Of a stretch of DNA of 64,000 nt, positions 43,348 through 53,071 are shown piece after piece; the first letter of the stretch is position 1; the number at the start of each line of letters is the position of its first letter. The notes below the pieces were generated by a model. The model had not been told where the DNA came from. It ran no database searches and saw only the letters and a list, made by a program, of their open reading frames with translations. The stretch is from Nephrocerus scutellatus (taxonomy: Eukaryota > Arthropoda > Insecta > Diptera > Pipunculidae). Both the position numbers and the translations under genes were made by a program. The stretch covers positions 66,791,823 to 66,855,822 of the forward strand of contig OX352761.1 of the NCBI GenBank assembly GCA_947095585.1, in the 5' to 3' direction.

Positions 43348-44131
43348 TGTTACGCACAGGCTCCCCGTGCTTTCACGTAGAGAAGAGGGAGTGTGCGGGA
43401 GAGTTGAATGTTAAATTAAACACAAGTTTAAGTTTAATTTTATATATTCTTTTATAATTTATTTATAAATATATTGTTACTTAAAAGTTATGTGTTGTTG
43501 GTGATGTGTTTAAACTTCAACTGCCGGCTAGTGTTTAGTTCTAGGTTCAGTGTTTTATATTCAACTGCCGCCCTTAGTAATCGCAGCAGTGGTCTTTTAT
43601 AATATTTTGGATGGATCGACCAACCAATATGATTGGTTGGTTGCGATCCACCAATGGAACGACAGCATCGTGTGCATGAACAAGGGTTCAATACACAAAT
43701 ACGACTGCAAGCATAGAACACACACAGTCGACCTGCGACATCTGTTTCCCTTCTGCAGTCGAGCCACTTAACGGTCGCCTTAGAATTGCCCTCCTGCTGA
43801 TATTACTATTTCGTAATATCTGCATGTGCACCAACTGTTTCTTGGTATCGTATCGGAATTTATGAGCTGCGTGCTGTGCTCGAAACTCGAGATGAATAAA
43901 GGATCAAAAGTGCCTTTATCACATCTCGATCGGTTTCTTATTACAAACACCAGCCATCCGTACGTACTATACAGGTTAGTGGTGGATGTGAATTCGGAAA
44001 TTCGGTATACGAGTATACTGGCAATGTGACAGGCTGTGCCGATCATAAAATAAGTAATTTATGGAAAGCAGATGTGGGTAGAGTGCAGCGAGTGTGTGGT
44101 CAGGGATCGAATAGTTGTGCCGGTCACAACA
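43348..44131 (-). repeat. Element D 3' LTR
   Basis: TGTTACGCACAGG...CGGTCACAACA. Open frames inside are LTR sequence only and recur in the other LTR. Confidence 0.92.
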
Positions 44132-44145
44132 TCCCTTCCCCCTAC
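44132..44145 (-). promoter_or_regulatory. Element D polypurine tract
   Basis: Minus strand GTAGGGGGAAGGGA directly before the 3' LTR; primes plus-strand DNA. Confidence 0.75.
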
Positions 44146-44528
44146 GAATAAGAAAATTCTTTACCAGGAGTAGGTAAAAATTTTCGTTAAACGGGAATGA
44201 ACTTGCCGCGGTGGTTTGTCGTTAACAGAATACCAGATAAAACCACTGATTTGAAAACCTTGGTTGGCGTACAAATTTGTTTGTATTGTATTTGTATAAA
44301 TGTGTTAAGTGCGTTTTAACTTTCACACACTTTTAGATTGCGTGATTTTTTTTTTGTTTTTATATACATTGAATATTATTATTGAATATTGAAAGTTTCG
44401 AACAGATTTTTTAAAATTATAAGTATAATAGTAATATATACTCGTATGTAGTAAAATAATAGTAATAATTATAATTTTTTGACGCAGCAGACTATTGCGG
44501 TCCAAGGCCTAGTAATATAGTAATATAT
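44146..44528. other. Element D 3' untranslated part, no gene seen
   Basis: AT-rich. Includes at 44450-44505 the CTAGGCCTTGGACCGCAATA segment with an A/T tail, like 11899-11947, so a short retroposon end may have entered D here. Confidence 0.45.
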
Positions 44529-44532
44529 GTAA

Positions 44533-45096
44533 TGTTGGGTCGTGGTAATGTATCGAAAAATAAAACACAGATGGATTAGTTTATATAAAGTGTTTAATGA
44601 TCTGACCGCTAGGCAACTTGCCTAATCGGATGTTTGAAATTGACTGACTCATCCATCGTTCCATTTCTTCCTCCATGCCTTTGACTTGATTTTTTAGTGC
44701 AGGTCAAACTGAACCGTTCTGTTGACCTGCATGTTTACGCATCACCATTCTCGCAGTCGTTGTACGAACAAGCGAATGCGAGAATGCAATTGACAATAGA
44801 AAATGTAGACGCCGCGGTGGGTCGTCGGTATCCGATTTAGGATTTGGGAAAAAAAAGGATAGATTGAAGACGCCGCGGTGGGTCGTCGGATTTAGAATAA
44901 TAGGAATTGTAGACGCCGCGGTGGGTCGTCGGATTTAGGATAATGGATTTGGGTTATTGGAAAAATGGGTAATGTTACATTATGGATAATGTAACATTAG
45001 AAAAAATAGGAAATGTGCATAGCACATGTTTGGGAAAGGAAGGATATTATGAAATGTGCGTAGCACATGTCTAAGGAGTTGTGTGTGGTCACAACA
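44533..45096 (-). repeat. Element E 3' LTR with palindromes and triplicated GC motif
   Basis: TGTTGGGTCG...GGTCACAACA. Contains GACGCCGCGGTGGGTCGTCG three times (from 44808, 44869, 44912), a perfect 13-bp inverted repeat with 2-base centre (44971-44998) and two ATGTGC-NTA-GCACAT palindromes (45013-45027, 45054-45068). Confidence 0.93.
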
Positions 45097-45112
45097 CTCC
45101 TCCCCCCTTAGA
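45097..45112 (-). promoter_or_regulatory. Element E polypurine tract
   Basis: Minus strand AAGGGGGGAGGAGTG immediately before the 3' LTR. Confidence 0.8.
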
Positions 45113-45278
45113 ATACGAAAGACGCGCGACGTTAGGAGAGAAGACTTTCGGCATATGGCATGTAGGAGTCAATGAACGATGAATGTAGTTTAGTGATTCT
45201 GCTATACGATATGAAATAGATATTTATTAAACAATTTTTGTTTGCCTAGCACGCTTATACACGTGTACAATATTTTAT

Positions 45279-45317
<39 letters not shown>

Positions 45318-45490
45318 TTTAGTTTATAATTTTATATTTATAATTTGTTTGAAATGATAATAATAATATTGTATTTCTTTTTTTTTATTGATAAGAAATG
45401 ATTGTATATATATGTATTTTCTTTTAATATATATATAAATGATTACAAATTGGAAATTTTTTTTTGAGATGTTATTTTGAATTTTTTTTT
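45113..45490. other. Element E 3' untranslated part
   Basis: Very AT-rich, with a run of nearly 40 T near 45279-45317 on the plus strand; no gene. Confidence 0.6.
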
Positions 45491-45492
45491 TT

Positions 45493-47295
45493 TTATGGAT
45501 TTTCTGCTACATTTTCTCCTGCTTCTTTGTTCACCGAGACTTTTATTTTAAAGTATTTCTTTATTACATGTATTAATATGCAAATTAGACATATGGCAAT
45601 GAGGGTAGAGGTCGAAATATATAAAGTTTCATGTTTTATTGTTATAAATGATGTATCTTTTCTTACTAAATCTTTTACGTTAATACTGAATTTATCCAAA
45701 TTTAACTTTTCAACATGTATTATGTGGGATGAGATTTGGGATAGGTTACTGGGGATATCGATTTTTTCAATTACGGGTATGGCCTGGAAATGGTAGAGAA
45801 TAGGGACCTTGTTGTAAATGTCATTTGACGCCTGCAAGTAAATTTCGTTCGTTACTGCCTTGCAGTATGGCTTTATTTTAAGGATTCCGCTGTCTGATAA
45901 TTTTATTGTGTGTGGAGTATCGCCACATATGATTCGTACGTTTTTTGGTTCTGGCATAACATATAGCCATGAGTTTTTGTTCTTCAACGTGAACCATAAC
46001 TCGTGTTTGAGTTGGAATACTCGATATTCACAAATCTGTGGATTTGGGTTTCCTGATATTAGCTGTATTATGCAATTATTCATGTCATAATTATGTATAA
46101 CGAAATTTTGTTGGCACACGAAATGTTCTGGTTCGCTTGTGATACATTTTTCCAAATCATTAATGCTCAAAAATATGTATCTCCTGTAGTTCTCGTTAAC
46201 GGCAACGAGTTCGCTACCAGTTGAGACGTATCGATATGTGTGCTCTAGATATTTTGTGGGGAGAGGGGTAATTCTAAATAGATTAAATTCTTCGTTAACC
46301 ATCGGTATGCTGACCTGAATCATAAAATTTCCATTTACATAAATGGGTGTCGTTGTTGCTAGTGAATTGATTATAGGTAGATTTAACCTGGAAATTTTCT
46401 GTGGAAACCTTACGTTGTGCGGGAGTTCGGCCTGTATCTGGTTTAACGTAGCAATAAAAATGTCTGAATTTAAAAATCTGCTGTCTAATCTTCCTAATTT
46501 TGCCTCTTGCAAAATGTCAAGTAATTCTGCTTGTTTTGCCAAAATTTGGGAAGCGCATATGGATATAAGGTATGACATTTCGTCAAAACTGTGAAGTATT
46601 TTTTCAAAGTTCGTGAGATTTACCAGCTTAGCTGAATTTTCTTTAATTTCTTTGGTTATTAAATTAAAGTTATTATTTACGTTACGTGTCGTGTCATTAA
46701 GTGCATCAAAAACGTTTGATATTATAGTCAATTGTTCTTTTGTCATGTGGTAGAGGCTATTTTGGTTTTCCGAGAGGGTTTGTAATGCGTTTTCTATCTT
46801 TACAGCGTCTTGAGAGTCCATTGTTCCGAAAAGGAATTTCTGGATATAACCTATACCGTTAAATAAACCTCCGTTTGTAATTGTCGTACTTCTTTTAGTA
46901 AGTCTTGTCCCCAATAGGATACCATCCAGCATCCTATTATTTTGCTGTACCTCGTTAAGAGAGTGTTTCAGCATTTGTAGGGTCATTTTACAGCGGCCTA
47001 TAGGATACTCTTTTGTCGTATTCTCGCATAGATCCGAGAGCGTGTTAATGTTTTTCTTTAAGGTTTTGGCATTGGTATTTGTTATTGAATTATTAAAATA
47101 GAATAGGAATGTCCATTTTGTGAAGGATTTTTCGAGTACGCCTATGGGTTCCAAATAAACACCTGTAGTGTTTAGTGGTAGTTGTTGATGTAGCTGCGCT
47201 GCAGCCGCACTTAGTGCGCAAACAAGGATTAAGTAACTGAAATTGAAAACACAGAAAATTCGTGTTTTAATATTTTGGTATTTTGTGTGTGTCAT
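45493..47295 (-). CDS. env: Element E envelope fusion protein (baculovirus F-like)
   Basis: 600 residues. A hydrophobic signal segment is at about 18-34. A dibasic cleavage site (LTKR) near residue 131 is followed by a glycine- and phenylalanine-rich fusion segment (GLFNGIGYIQKFLFGTM), the arrangement of errantivirus Env and baculovirus F proteins (Pfam Baculo_F type). Heptad-like stretches and several N-X-S/T sites follow. A membrane span lies near 562-580 and a short Lys-rich cytoplasmic tail ends the protein. The product would sit in the membrane and mediate fusion between cells. The start lies about 10 bases downstream of the pol stop; errantivirus env is normally expressed from a spliced RNA. 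No breaks seen. Confidence 0.88.
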   Translation of the reverse strand: MTHTKYQNIKTRIFCVFNFSYLILVCALSAAAAQLHQQLPLNTTGVYLEPIGVLEKSFTKWTFLFYFNNSITNTNAKTLKKNINTLSDLCENTTKEYPIGRCKMTLQMLKHSLNEVQQNNRMLDGILLGTRLTKRSTTITNGGLFNGIGYIQKFLFGTMDSQDAVKIENALQTLSENQNSLYHMTKEQLTIISNVFDALNDTTRNVNNNFNLITKEIKENSAKLVNLTNFEKILHSFDEMSYLISICASQILAKQAELLDILQEAKLGRLDSRFLNSDIFIATLNQIQAELPHNVRFPQKISRLNLPIINSLATTTPIYVNGNFMIQVSIPMVNEEFNLFRITPLPTKYLEHTYRYVSTGSELVAVNENYRRYIFLSINDLEKCITSEPEHFVCQQNFVIHNYDMNNCIIQLISGNPNPQICEYRVFQLKHELWFTLKNKNSWLYVMPEPKNVRIICGDTPHTIKLSDSGILKIKPYCKAVTNEIYLQASNDIYNKVPILYHFQAIPVIEKIDIPSNLSQISSHIIHVEKLNLDKFSINVKDLVRKDTSFITIKHETLYISTSTLIAICLICILIHVIKKYFKIKVSVNKEAGENVAENP

Positions 47296-47304
47296 GTTAA
47301 GTGT

Positions 47305-50300
47305 TTATGTATTTGTGTGCGCTTGTGTGTATGGTTTAATTAAATTATTGTGTATGACTTTTTCCTTCCTACCAATTTTAATTCTAGAATTCTCTGGGGA
47401 TAGAATTTCTACGATTTCGTAGGGTCCTTCGAAGATGGGGGTAAGTTTTTTGTTAACCCTATTTTTTATTTCTAGTAGAACTTTGTCTCCTACGTTAAAG
47501 TTAGTTTCTTTGCAGTTTTGATCGTAATAGGTTTTTGACTTTTCTTTCGCTTTTATTTGGTTATTACGAATTATTTCATAGCCGGTTTGCATTTTTTCTT
47601 TTATCTCAGCGACATAATCATCGTAGTTGTATGTAGGCTGTACGCTTCTGTTAAGAGTTGAGGGAATTGGAGCTTCGAATCCGTATAGGGCTTCAAATGG
47701 GCTGTAATTTGTGCTTGAATGTGAGGTGGTATTATAGCAAAATATCGCATAATCCATATACTGATCCCAATTTGCTTGATCTTTACTTGCATAATTTCTT
47801 AGATAGTCGCCTAAAGTTCTATGCGATCTTTCGAGTGAGCCATTTGACTGAGGATGGTATGGGCTTGTTTGTATTTTATGAATCTTTAGTGTTTTGCAAA
47901 TATTTTTGAATAATTCACTTGTGAAATTCGTTCCTTGATCCGTAAGTATTGTTTGTGGTATTCCAAAGGTGCAAACTATTTTCTTTATCAGTGCTTCAGC
48001 CACCGTTCTGGCTTCTTGGTTGGGTATAGCTATTGCTTGGACGAATTTCGTTAAATCATCCTGAAATGTAAGTATATATTTGTTATTGTTTTCAGTAATT
48101 GGCAGTGGTCCCACTATATCAAGAGCTATTCTTTCGAATGGAACTTTCGCTGTTGTAGTGATGACCATAGGGATTTTGTTGCGTGTATATACTTTATTCT
48201 TCTGGCATAGTTCACAAGACATGATGTATTTCTTTATGTCTACATACATATTTTTCCATTTGTACGCCTTTCTGATACGCTTTAGTGTGCGTTTAACTCC
48301 TTGATGACCTCCTAAGGGTGTGTCGTGAAATTCAAACAGTATTTGCTTTATTTTCACTGGGTCTGTGATTTCTGTAACATGATTGTCCTGCTCAGGTTCG
48401 CCTGGCGTCATCTTGCTACAACTACGGGTTACCACATTAATTTCTGGTACATTTAAACGCGACAAAGCATCCGCATTCGTATTTAGATGTCCCGCTTTAT
48501 GCGAGACCGTGAAGTCATACTCCTCTAGTTTTATGCGCCAGCGCATTATTCTCGAAGAAGGATCCTTCAGGTTGAACATCCATACCAGTGGCTTATGGTC
48601 GGTAATGACTTCAAAGTGGCGTCCGAAAACGTATGGTCTAAAGTGTGTGACTGCCCAGACTACTGCAAGAGCTTCCTTCTCGATAGTAGAATAGTTTTTT
48701 TCGGCCTTGTTTAGTATTCTACTGGCAAACGCTATTGGTAGATCATTATCGTTTGAATCTCGCTGGGATAATACCGCGCCTATAGCTTCGTTGCTAGCGT
48801 CGGAAGTGATATAAAAAGTTTTTGCAAAATTTGGGTAAATGAGTATAGGTGGTTGAACTATAGACTTCTTTAGTTTTCTAAAGGATTCGTCACAAAAAGC
48901 GTCCCACTTAAAAGGTACGTCTTTACGAAGAAGTTTATTCAGCGGATTTGCAATTTGTGAATAATTTTTAATAAATTTTCGGTAATACCCGGACAGACCT
49001 AGAAATGATTTTATTTGTTTTTGGGTTTTAGGAATTTCGATATTATTAATCGCTGCAATCTTATCGGGATTTGGTTTAACACCGTCTGCTGTAATGACGT
49101 GTCCTAAATACATAACTTCTGTTTGAAGGAATTTGCATTTAGATAATTTGATTTTTAGATTGAATTTGTCTAGAGCTTTAAAAACTTCAATAAGCTTCTT
49201 GTTGTGATCTTGCAAATTTTTCCCGTAAATCACAATGTCGTCAAGATATACTAAACACATAAAACCTTGCAATCCAGAGAGAACAACGTTCATAAGTCTC
49301 TGGAATGTTGGCGGAGCATTTCGTAAACCAAACGGCATTCTGTTGAACTCGAAATGACCGTTGGTAGTACTAAACGCTGTTTTTTCTTTATCCTCTTCAG
49401 TAATTTCGATTTGGTGGAAACCATCCACCAGATCTAGCGTAGTAAAGTACTTGGAGTCTCCAAGTTGCCCAAGAATGTCTTCGATATTGGGGATTGGGTA
49501 TGCGTCTGGAATTGTAGCCTCATTTAATTTTCGGTAGTCTATTACGACTCTCCATTTTTGATCTCCTTTTTTGGGGACTACCAGAAGTGGCGCATTCCAC
49601 GGACTAGTACTGGGTCTAATTACGTCATCTTGAAGCATTTTATTAACTTGTTTTCTTATCTCCTGTTTGTGGATTTCTGCTAGGCGATATGGGCGTATGT
49701 TTGCAGGAACAGTGTTTTCTGTCTTAATGGAATGCTTTATTCCTGATGTGGTACTTAATTTGTCGCCTTCAATAAAGAATAAGTGATTAAAATTTCTGCA
49801 GATTTCCTCTATGGATTGCTTTTCTTCTAGATTTAAGTGAATAAGATTTAATTCTGTTTTAAGTTTTTCTAATCTTTCTTCGACTACTTGGTCGGTTGAT
49901 ATCGAGTTTAGGTTATACACTGTGTAATGGTCCATGTTTTCAGATTTAAGGCTTAAGTTTTTTATACTAACATCTTCGTTGTTGGTATTTAAAATGGATA
50001 TGAATACGTAACCGTCTTTGGGTGCTGTTATCGTTGATGCCGAATACACGCGTGGAGCTATTTCCTGAGAAAAATATATTTGTTCCATTTTCTCTTTTAC
50101 TGGTCCATATTTTACCCACTTTTCAGTTCTAGCTGGAATTGTTAAGGTCTTCCATTCGTTGCTGAAGTCTACTGTAAATTGTCTGTTTTTGTAGTGGTAT
50201 ACAAATATATTGTCATTGTAATCCACTATCGCATTAAATTTTCTAAAAAAATCTTCACCTATGATTCCATCTTGCGTAATAGGGAAGTTTTGTGGTACTA

Positions 50301-51042
50301 TGTGAAAAGGATGTTTGAGATGTTGACCTGGTGTAATTTCGATGTTTAGTAGTATTGTACCTAGCGTTGACGTAGACGTTTTGCCTATACCTGTCAGTTC
50401 AATAACATTTTTTAAGTTTACCTCGGCATTTAGTTTTAATGTTCCGAGTTTTATTAAACTAAGGCTTGCCCCCGTATCGAGCAGCATAATATTAGATTTA
50501 GCCTTTGATTCCTGAGACTTTATTTTTATCTCGCTTTTAAAAGTAGATGCTCTGTTTATAGATGAGATATTGGCTATTTGTTTAGCTGAACTTGATTCAG
50601 TATCTAGACTTCTGGTTAGAAATTGATGTAGCCTTCGGATTTGGCTTTGGCTTCGATTTTGATGGTGGTGTTCATTTAGCAGAATATTTTGTTTTATTGT
50701 TTGCTTTCGGACTTTTTCCGGATTTGAGTCTCTGTTAGGCATTCTATGGCCAGGAACTTTCTCAGACTTTGCATGTGGAATAGTTCGATTTAAACTATCG
50801 GATTTATATTTTTGAGACAGCTCGATTTGAATTTGATTTTGAGAATTCGTTTTTCGATTTTGATTTTGATTTTGATTTTGATTTTGATTTTGATTTTGAT
50901 TTTGATTTTGATTTTGATTTTGATTTTGATTTTGATTTTGATTTTGATTTTGATTTTGATTTTGATTTTGATTTTGATTTTGATTTTGATTTTGATTTTG
51001 ATTTTGATTTTGATTTTGATTTTGATTTTGATTTACGCACAA
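47305..51042 (-). CDS. pol: Element E pol: protease, reverse transcriptase, RNase H, integrase
   Basis: 1245 codons, open throughout. Residues 3 to ~63 are an Asn-Gln repeat from a hexanucleotide microsatellite. Protease MLLDTGASLSLIK near 185; RT blocks STSPWNAPLLVVPKK, WRVVIDYRKLNEAT, YLDDIVIYG near 600; RNase H ITSDASNEAIGAVLSQ and THFRPYVFGRHFEVITDHKP; integrase zinc HHCC near 900-945 (GGHQG..C-X2-C), core DIVGPLP, TDQGTNF and the glutamate in NGSLERSHRT near 1060; a GPY-type end FEGPYEIVEI near 1204. It overlaps the end of gag by 10 bases in a different frame, so it is probably made by ribosomal frameshifting. Confidence 0.93.
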   Translation of the reverse strand: MCVNQNQNQNQNQNQNQNQNQNQNQNQNQNQNQNQNQNQNQNQNQNQNQNQNQNQNQNQNQNRKTNSQNQIQIELSQKYKSDSLNRTIPHAKSEKVPGHRMPNRDSNPEKVRKQTIKQNILLNEHHHQNRSQSQIRRLHQFLTRSLDTESSSAKQIANISSINRASTFKSEIKIKSQESKAKSNIMLLDTGASLSLIKLGTLKLNAEVNLKNVIELTGIGKTSTSTLGTILLNIEITPGQHLKHPFHIVPQNFPITQDGIIGEDFFRKFNAIVDYNDNIFVYHYKNRQFTVDFSNEWKTLTIPARTEKWVKYGPVKEKMEQIYFSQEIAPRVYSASTITAPKDGYVFISILNTNNEDVSIKNLSLKSENMDHYTVYNLNSISTDQVVEERLEKLKTELNLIHLNLEEKQSIEEICRNFNHLFFIEGDKLSTTSGIKHSIKTENTVPANIRPYRLAEIHKQEIRKQVNKMLQDDVIRPSTSPWNAPLLVVPKKGDQKWRVVIDYRKLNEATIPDAYPIPNIEDILGQLGDSKYFTTLDLVDGFHQIEITEEDKEKTAFSTTNGHFEFNRMPFGLRNAPPTFQRLMNVVLSGLQGFMCLVYLDDIVIYGKNLQDHNKKLIEVFKALDKFNLKIKLSKCKFLQTEVMYLGHVITADGVKPNPDKIAAINNIEIPKTQKQIKSFLGLSGYYRKFIKNYSQIANPLNKLLRKDVPFKWDAFCDESFRKLKKSIVQPPILIYPNFAKTFYITSDASNEAIGAVLSQRDSNDNDLPIAFASRILNKAEKNYSTIEKEALAVVWAVTHFRPYVFGRHFEVITDHKPLVWMFNLKDPSSRIMRWRIKLEEYDFTVSHKAGHLNTNADALSRLNVPEINVVTRSCSKMTPGEPEQDNHVTEITDPVKIKQILFEFHDTPLGGHQGVKRTLKRIRKAYKWKNMYVDIKKYIMSCELCQKNKVYTRNKIPMVITTTAKVPFERIALDIVGPLPITENNNKYILTFQDDLTKFVQAIAIPNQEARTVAEALIKKIVCTFGIPQTILTDQGTNFTSELFKNICKTLKIHKIQTSPYHPQSNGSLERSHRTLGDYLRNYASKDQANWDQYMDYAIFCYNTTSHSSTNYSPFEALYGFEAPIPSTLNRSVQPTYNYDDYVAEIKEKMQTGYEIIRNNQIKAKEKSKTYYDQNCKETNFNVGDKVLLEIKNRVNKKLTPIFEGPYEIVEILSPENSRIKIGRKEKVIHNNLIKPYTQAHTNT
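50840..51035 (-). repeat. Hexanucleotide microsatellite at gag-pol junction
   Basis: About 30 copies of AATCAA (minus strand), only the first few at the pol-internal side being impure. It codes Asn-Gln in pol, Ser-Lys or Ile-Lys-type repeats in the other minus frames and Leu-Ile on the opposite strand, and has no stop in any frame. Confidence 0.95.
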
Positions 51043-52217
51043 GGTTTGATGTCTTTTACCTGACTCCGAGTGCTTGTCGGGCCAGGTCGCTGAGAGTTTC
51101 CCTGATTCGAATAATTATTTTCGTTACCGGAGTTCCTATTGTTATTAAAAACTCTTTTTCGGCATTGTTCTATAGAGTGACCTTGGTTTCTACAGTACTT
51201 ACAAATTATGTCACTGCGGATTGTATCTACACCAGACCTATTTGTTAATGGTTGAGTGTAGTTTAGAGTAGGCCTATTTACAAAAGGTTGCGTGGTTTGT
51301 ATATTTGGTCTGTGGTTTGTGTTATTTAAAAACCTAACGTCACCGGGGCTGAAATTATAATTTCTGATTGTGCGGCATTCACTGGTATTGTGAGTTTTCG
51401 TTTTGCAGTGTTTACAGTACATGTTATTTTGGTTTTGGTACCGATTACTTGTGGATGCAAGAAGTTTTTCTTCTTCCATCGCTATTTCGACTGCTTCGTC
51501 GAACTCTTTACATCGTGCACTTTTAACAAGAAGTTTTATTTGTGGATTTAAACCATTGCAAAAACTATTCAGCATCATTGCGCTGTTTAGCGAACGGATT
51601 GCTTTATTGGATGAATCATCCTCAGTGTTTGCGTTTGCGTTGTTTAATTCATCGCACAACGCATTGGCTCTTTCCGCGTATGAAGCAACTGTTTCCCTGT
51701 AGCCTTGCTTAAATTGAAACATTTCTGTCTGAATCACCTGAACCGATCGACATTTTCTAAAATTTTTTACTAGTGCGTCTTTAAGTTCTGGCCATCCGTT
51801 ATAATCGTTGTATTTTATTACAACATTGTAGGCTCTGCCAGTTAACTTTGACTTCACTATGTCAACTAATTCTAATTTGTCTGCATCGTCAATCGCTTTT
51901 TTTGACTGCAGGTCAACTAGTTGAATGAATCGATCTAAGTTTTTGGCTAATCCATCAAACTCAGGAATTAGCTTGATGGCGTGTGAGGGGTTAAAACGAC
52001 TTGTAGTCATTTTTAATTTCTTATCTAAAGATACTTGGGGAGCTTTAACTAACTCTGAGTCTTTTAATAATACTTGGGGAACTTCAACTAACTCTGAGTC
52101 TTTAATTTCTACTTGGGGAGCTTCAATACTTAAAGATTCGTTGACTAACTCTAAGACCCTCGGAACTTCCCGGTTTCTTAACGATATGTTAAGATTGAGG
52201 GTTGACATAAGGGTCAA
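51033..52217 (-). CDS. gag: Element E gag
   Basis: 394 codons. The N-terminus to ~70 is a degenerate repeat around (E/K)APQVSLKDSELV; a second in-frame Met near residue 70 (MTTSRFNPSHAIKLIPEFDG) is where other gypsy Gags start, so the extension may be specific to this family. Capsid-like helices follow (FKQGYRETVASYAERANAL). Two zinc knuckles, CKHCKTKTHNTSEC and CKYCRNQGHSIEQC, lie near 270 and 340. The protein packages genomic RNA. Stop is at 51033-51035, inside the start of pol. Confidence 0.88.
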   Translation of the reverse strand: MTLMSTLNLNISLRNREVPRVLELVNESLSIEAPQVEIKDSELVEVPQVLLKDSELVKAPQVSLDKKLKMTTSRFNPSHAIKLIPEFDGLAKNLDRFIQLVDLQSKKAIDDADKLELVDIVKSKLTGRAYNVVIKYNDYNGWPELKDALVKNFRKCRSVQVIQTEMFQFKQGYRETVASYAERANALCDELNNANANTEDDSSNKAIRSLNSAMMLNSFCNGLNPQIKLLVKSARCKEFDEAVEIAMEEEKLLASTSNRYQNQNNMYCKHCKTKTHNTSECRTIRNYNFSPGDVRFLNNTNHRPNIQTTQPFVNRPTLNYTQPLTNRSGVDTIRSDIICKYCRNQGHSIEQCRKRVFNNNRNSGNENNYSNQGNSQRPGPTSTRSQVKDIKPCA

Positions 52218-53051
52218 ATCTCAAATATGGAAATAAAACGGGGGGGGGGGGAAATTAAACTGGAGTAAAGGACTTATGTCGTATGGGTTATTGAATCGCG
52301 GGTCTTTTATTTTCTTTGCCTCATTCGTGAATACTTATTTTTTACCAAATTTTCTATGTGTATATTATATGTACATAAGATATGGAAATGGTTAACTACT
52401 ATAGAAATAAACTCTTAATTTTTTTCATAATCTTTGACTTCCTTGAATTCATCTTTTATAAGATTTTATTTGTCTTGTAATATAATTTAAATTAGATAAA
52501 TATTGAAATAGTTTTTAAATAAAAACTCATAAAGTTTAAGAAAACAGAAAATAAAATTCTTACAAATTCATGTTTTTGTTGTTGTTGGATGTTGCCCTCT
52601 GTGATGTGCTGGATGCTGGTAATGAAGTTAATGACAATTGATGATATTGATTGATGATGTTGATTATGCCTGTGAGGTGCCTGGATTCTGGTGATGACGT
52701 TGATGACGAAATGATGATTTTGCTGTAGATGTAGATGCTTGTGATGATGATTGATGATGTCGGTGAGGTGTTTTGCTAGTGCTGCTCTGTTGATCACAAG
52801 TAAATTCACTAACTCTTGGCTCTCTAGAGTTGTTTGGGCACAAAACCTGCTATTACTGTTTCCCTTTCTTTTTAACACTATAAAAATACAGTTTGTTTTT
52901 GTTTTTGTTGTTGTTTTTTTTTTACATTTGTTCGTCTAAAAATATTGCATTTTATAATTGTAGCAGAACTTTGAACACTATTTACACTAAGTTTTTTTTT
53001 AAATAATAAAAAAAAAAAAATCGGGATACTAGGCAGATGCTTTACCTAGTA
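52218..53051. other. Element E 5' leader
   Basis: Leader RNA between binding site and gag. Holds a run of ten G near 52241-52250 and a GATGATGTTGATGATG-rich part (52560-52760); a 128-codon minus frame there is His/Gln-rich repeat, not a gene. Confidence 0.6.
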
Positions 53052-53069
53052 ATCCCACCGCTGCCACCA
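53052..53069 (-). promoter_or_regulatory. Element E primer binding site, tRNA-Leu
   Basis: Minus strand TGGTGGCAGCGGTGGGAT, complementary to the 3' end of a fly tRNA-Leu (…ATCCCACCGCTGCCA plus CCA), two bases inside the 5' LTR. Recalled tRNA sequence; the match should be confirmed against this genome. Confidence 0.75.
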
Positions 53070-53071
53070 AA

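Noticed and set aside
43488..44046. Frames of 60-88 codons in element D LTR, also present at 61566-62124
   Set aside because: Present twice because the LTR is present twice; no conserved protein features.
45279..45317. Long poly-T run as a terminator
   Set aside because: It is in the 3' untranslated part of a polymerase II element and may reflect a simple A-run; no gene for polymerase III is nearby.
50804..51063. Ser-Lys and Leu-Ile repeat proteins overlapping the gag-pol junction on both strands
   Set aside because: They are alternative readings of the AATCAA microsatellite, which is stop-free in every frame.
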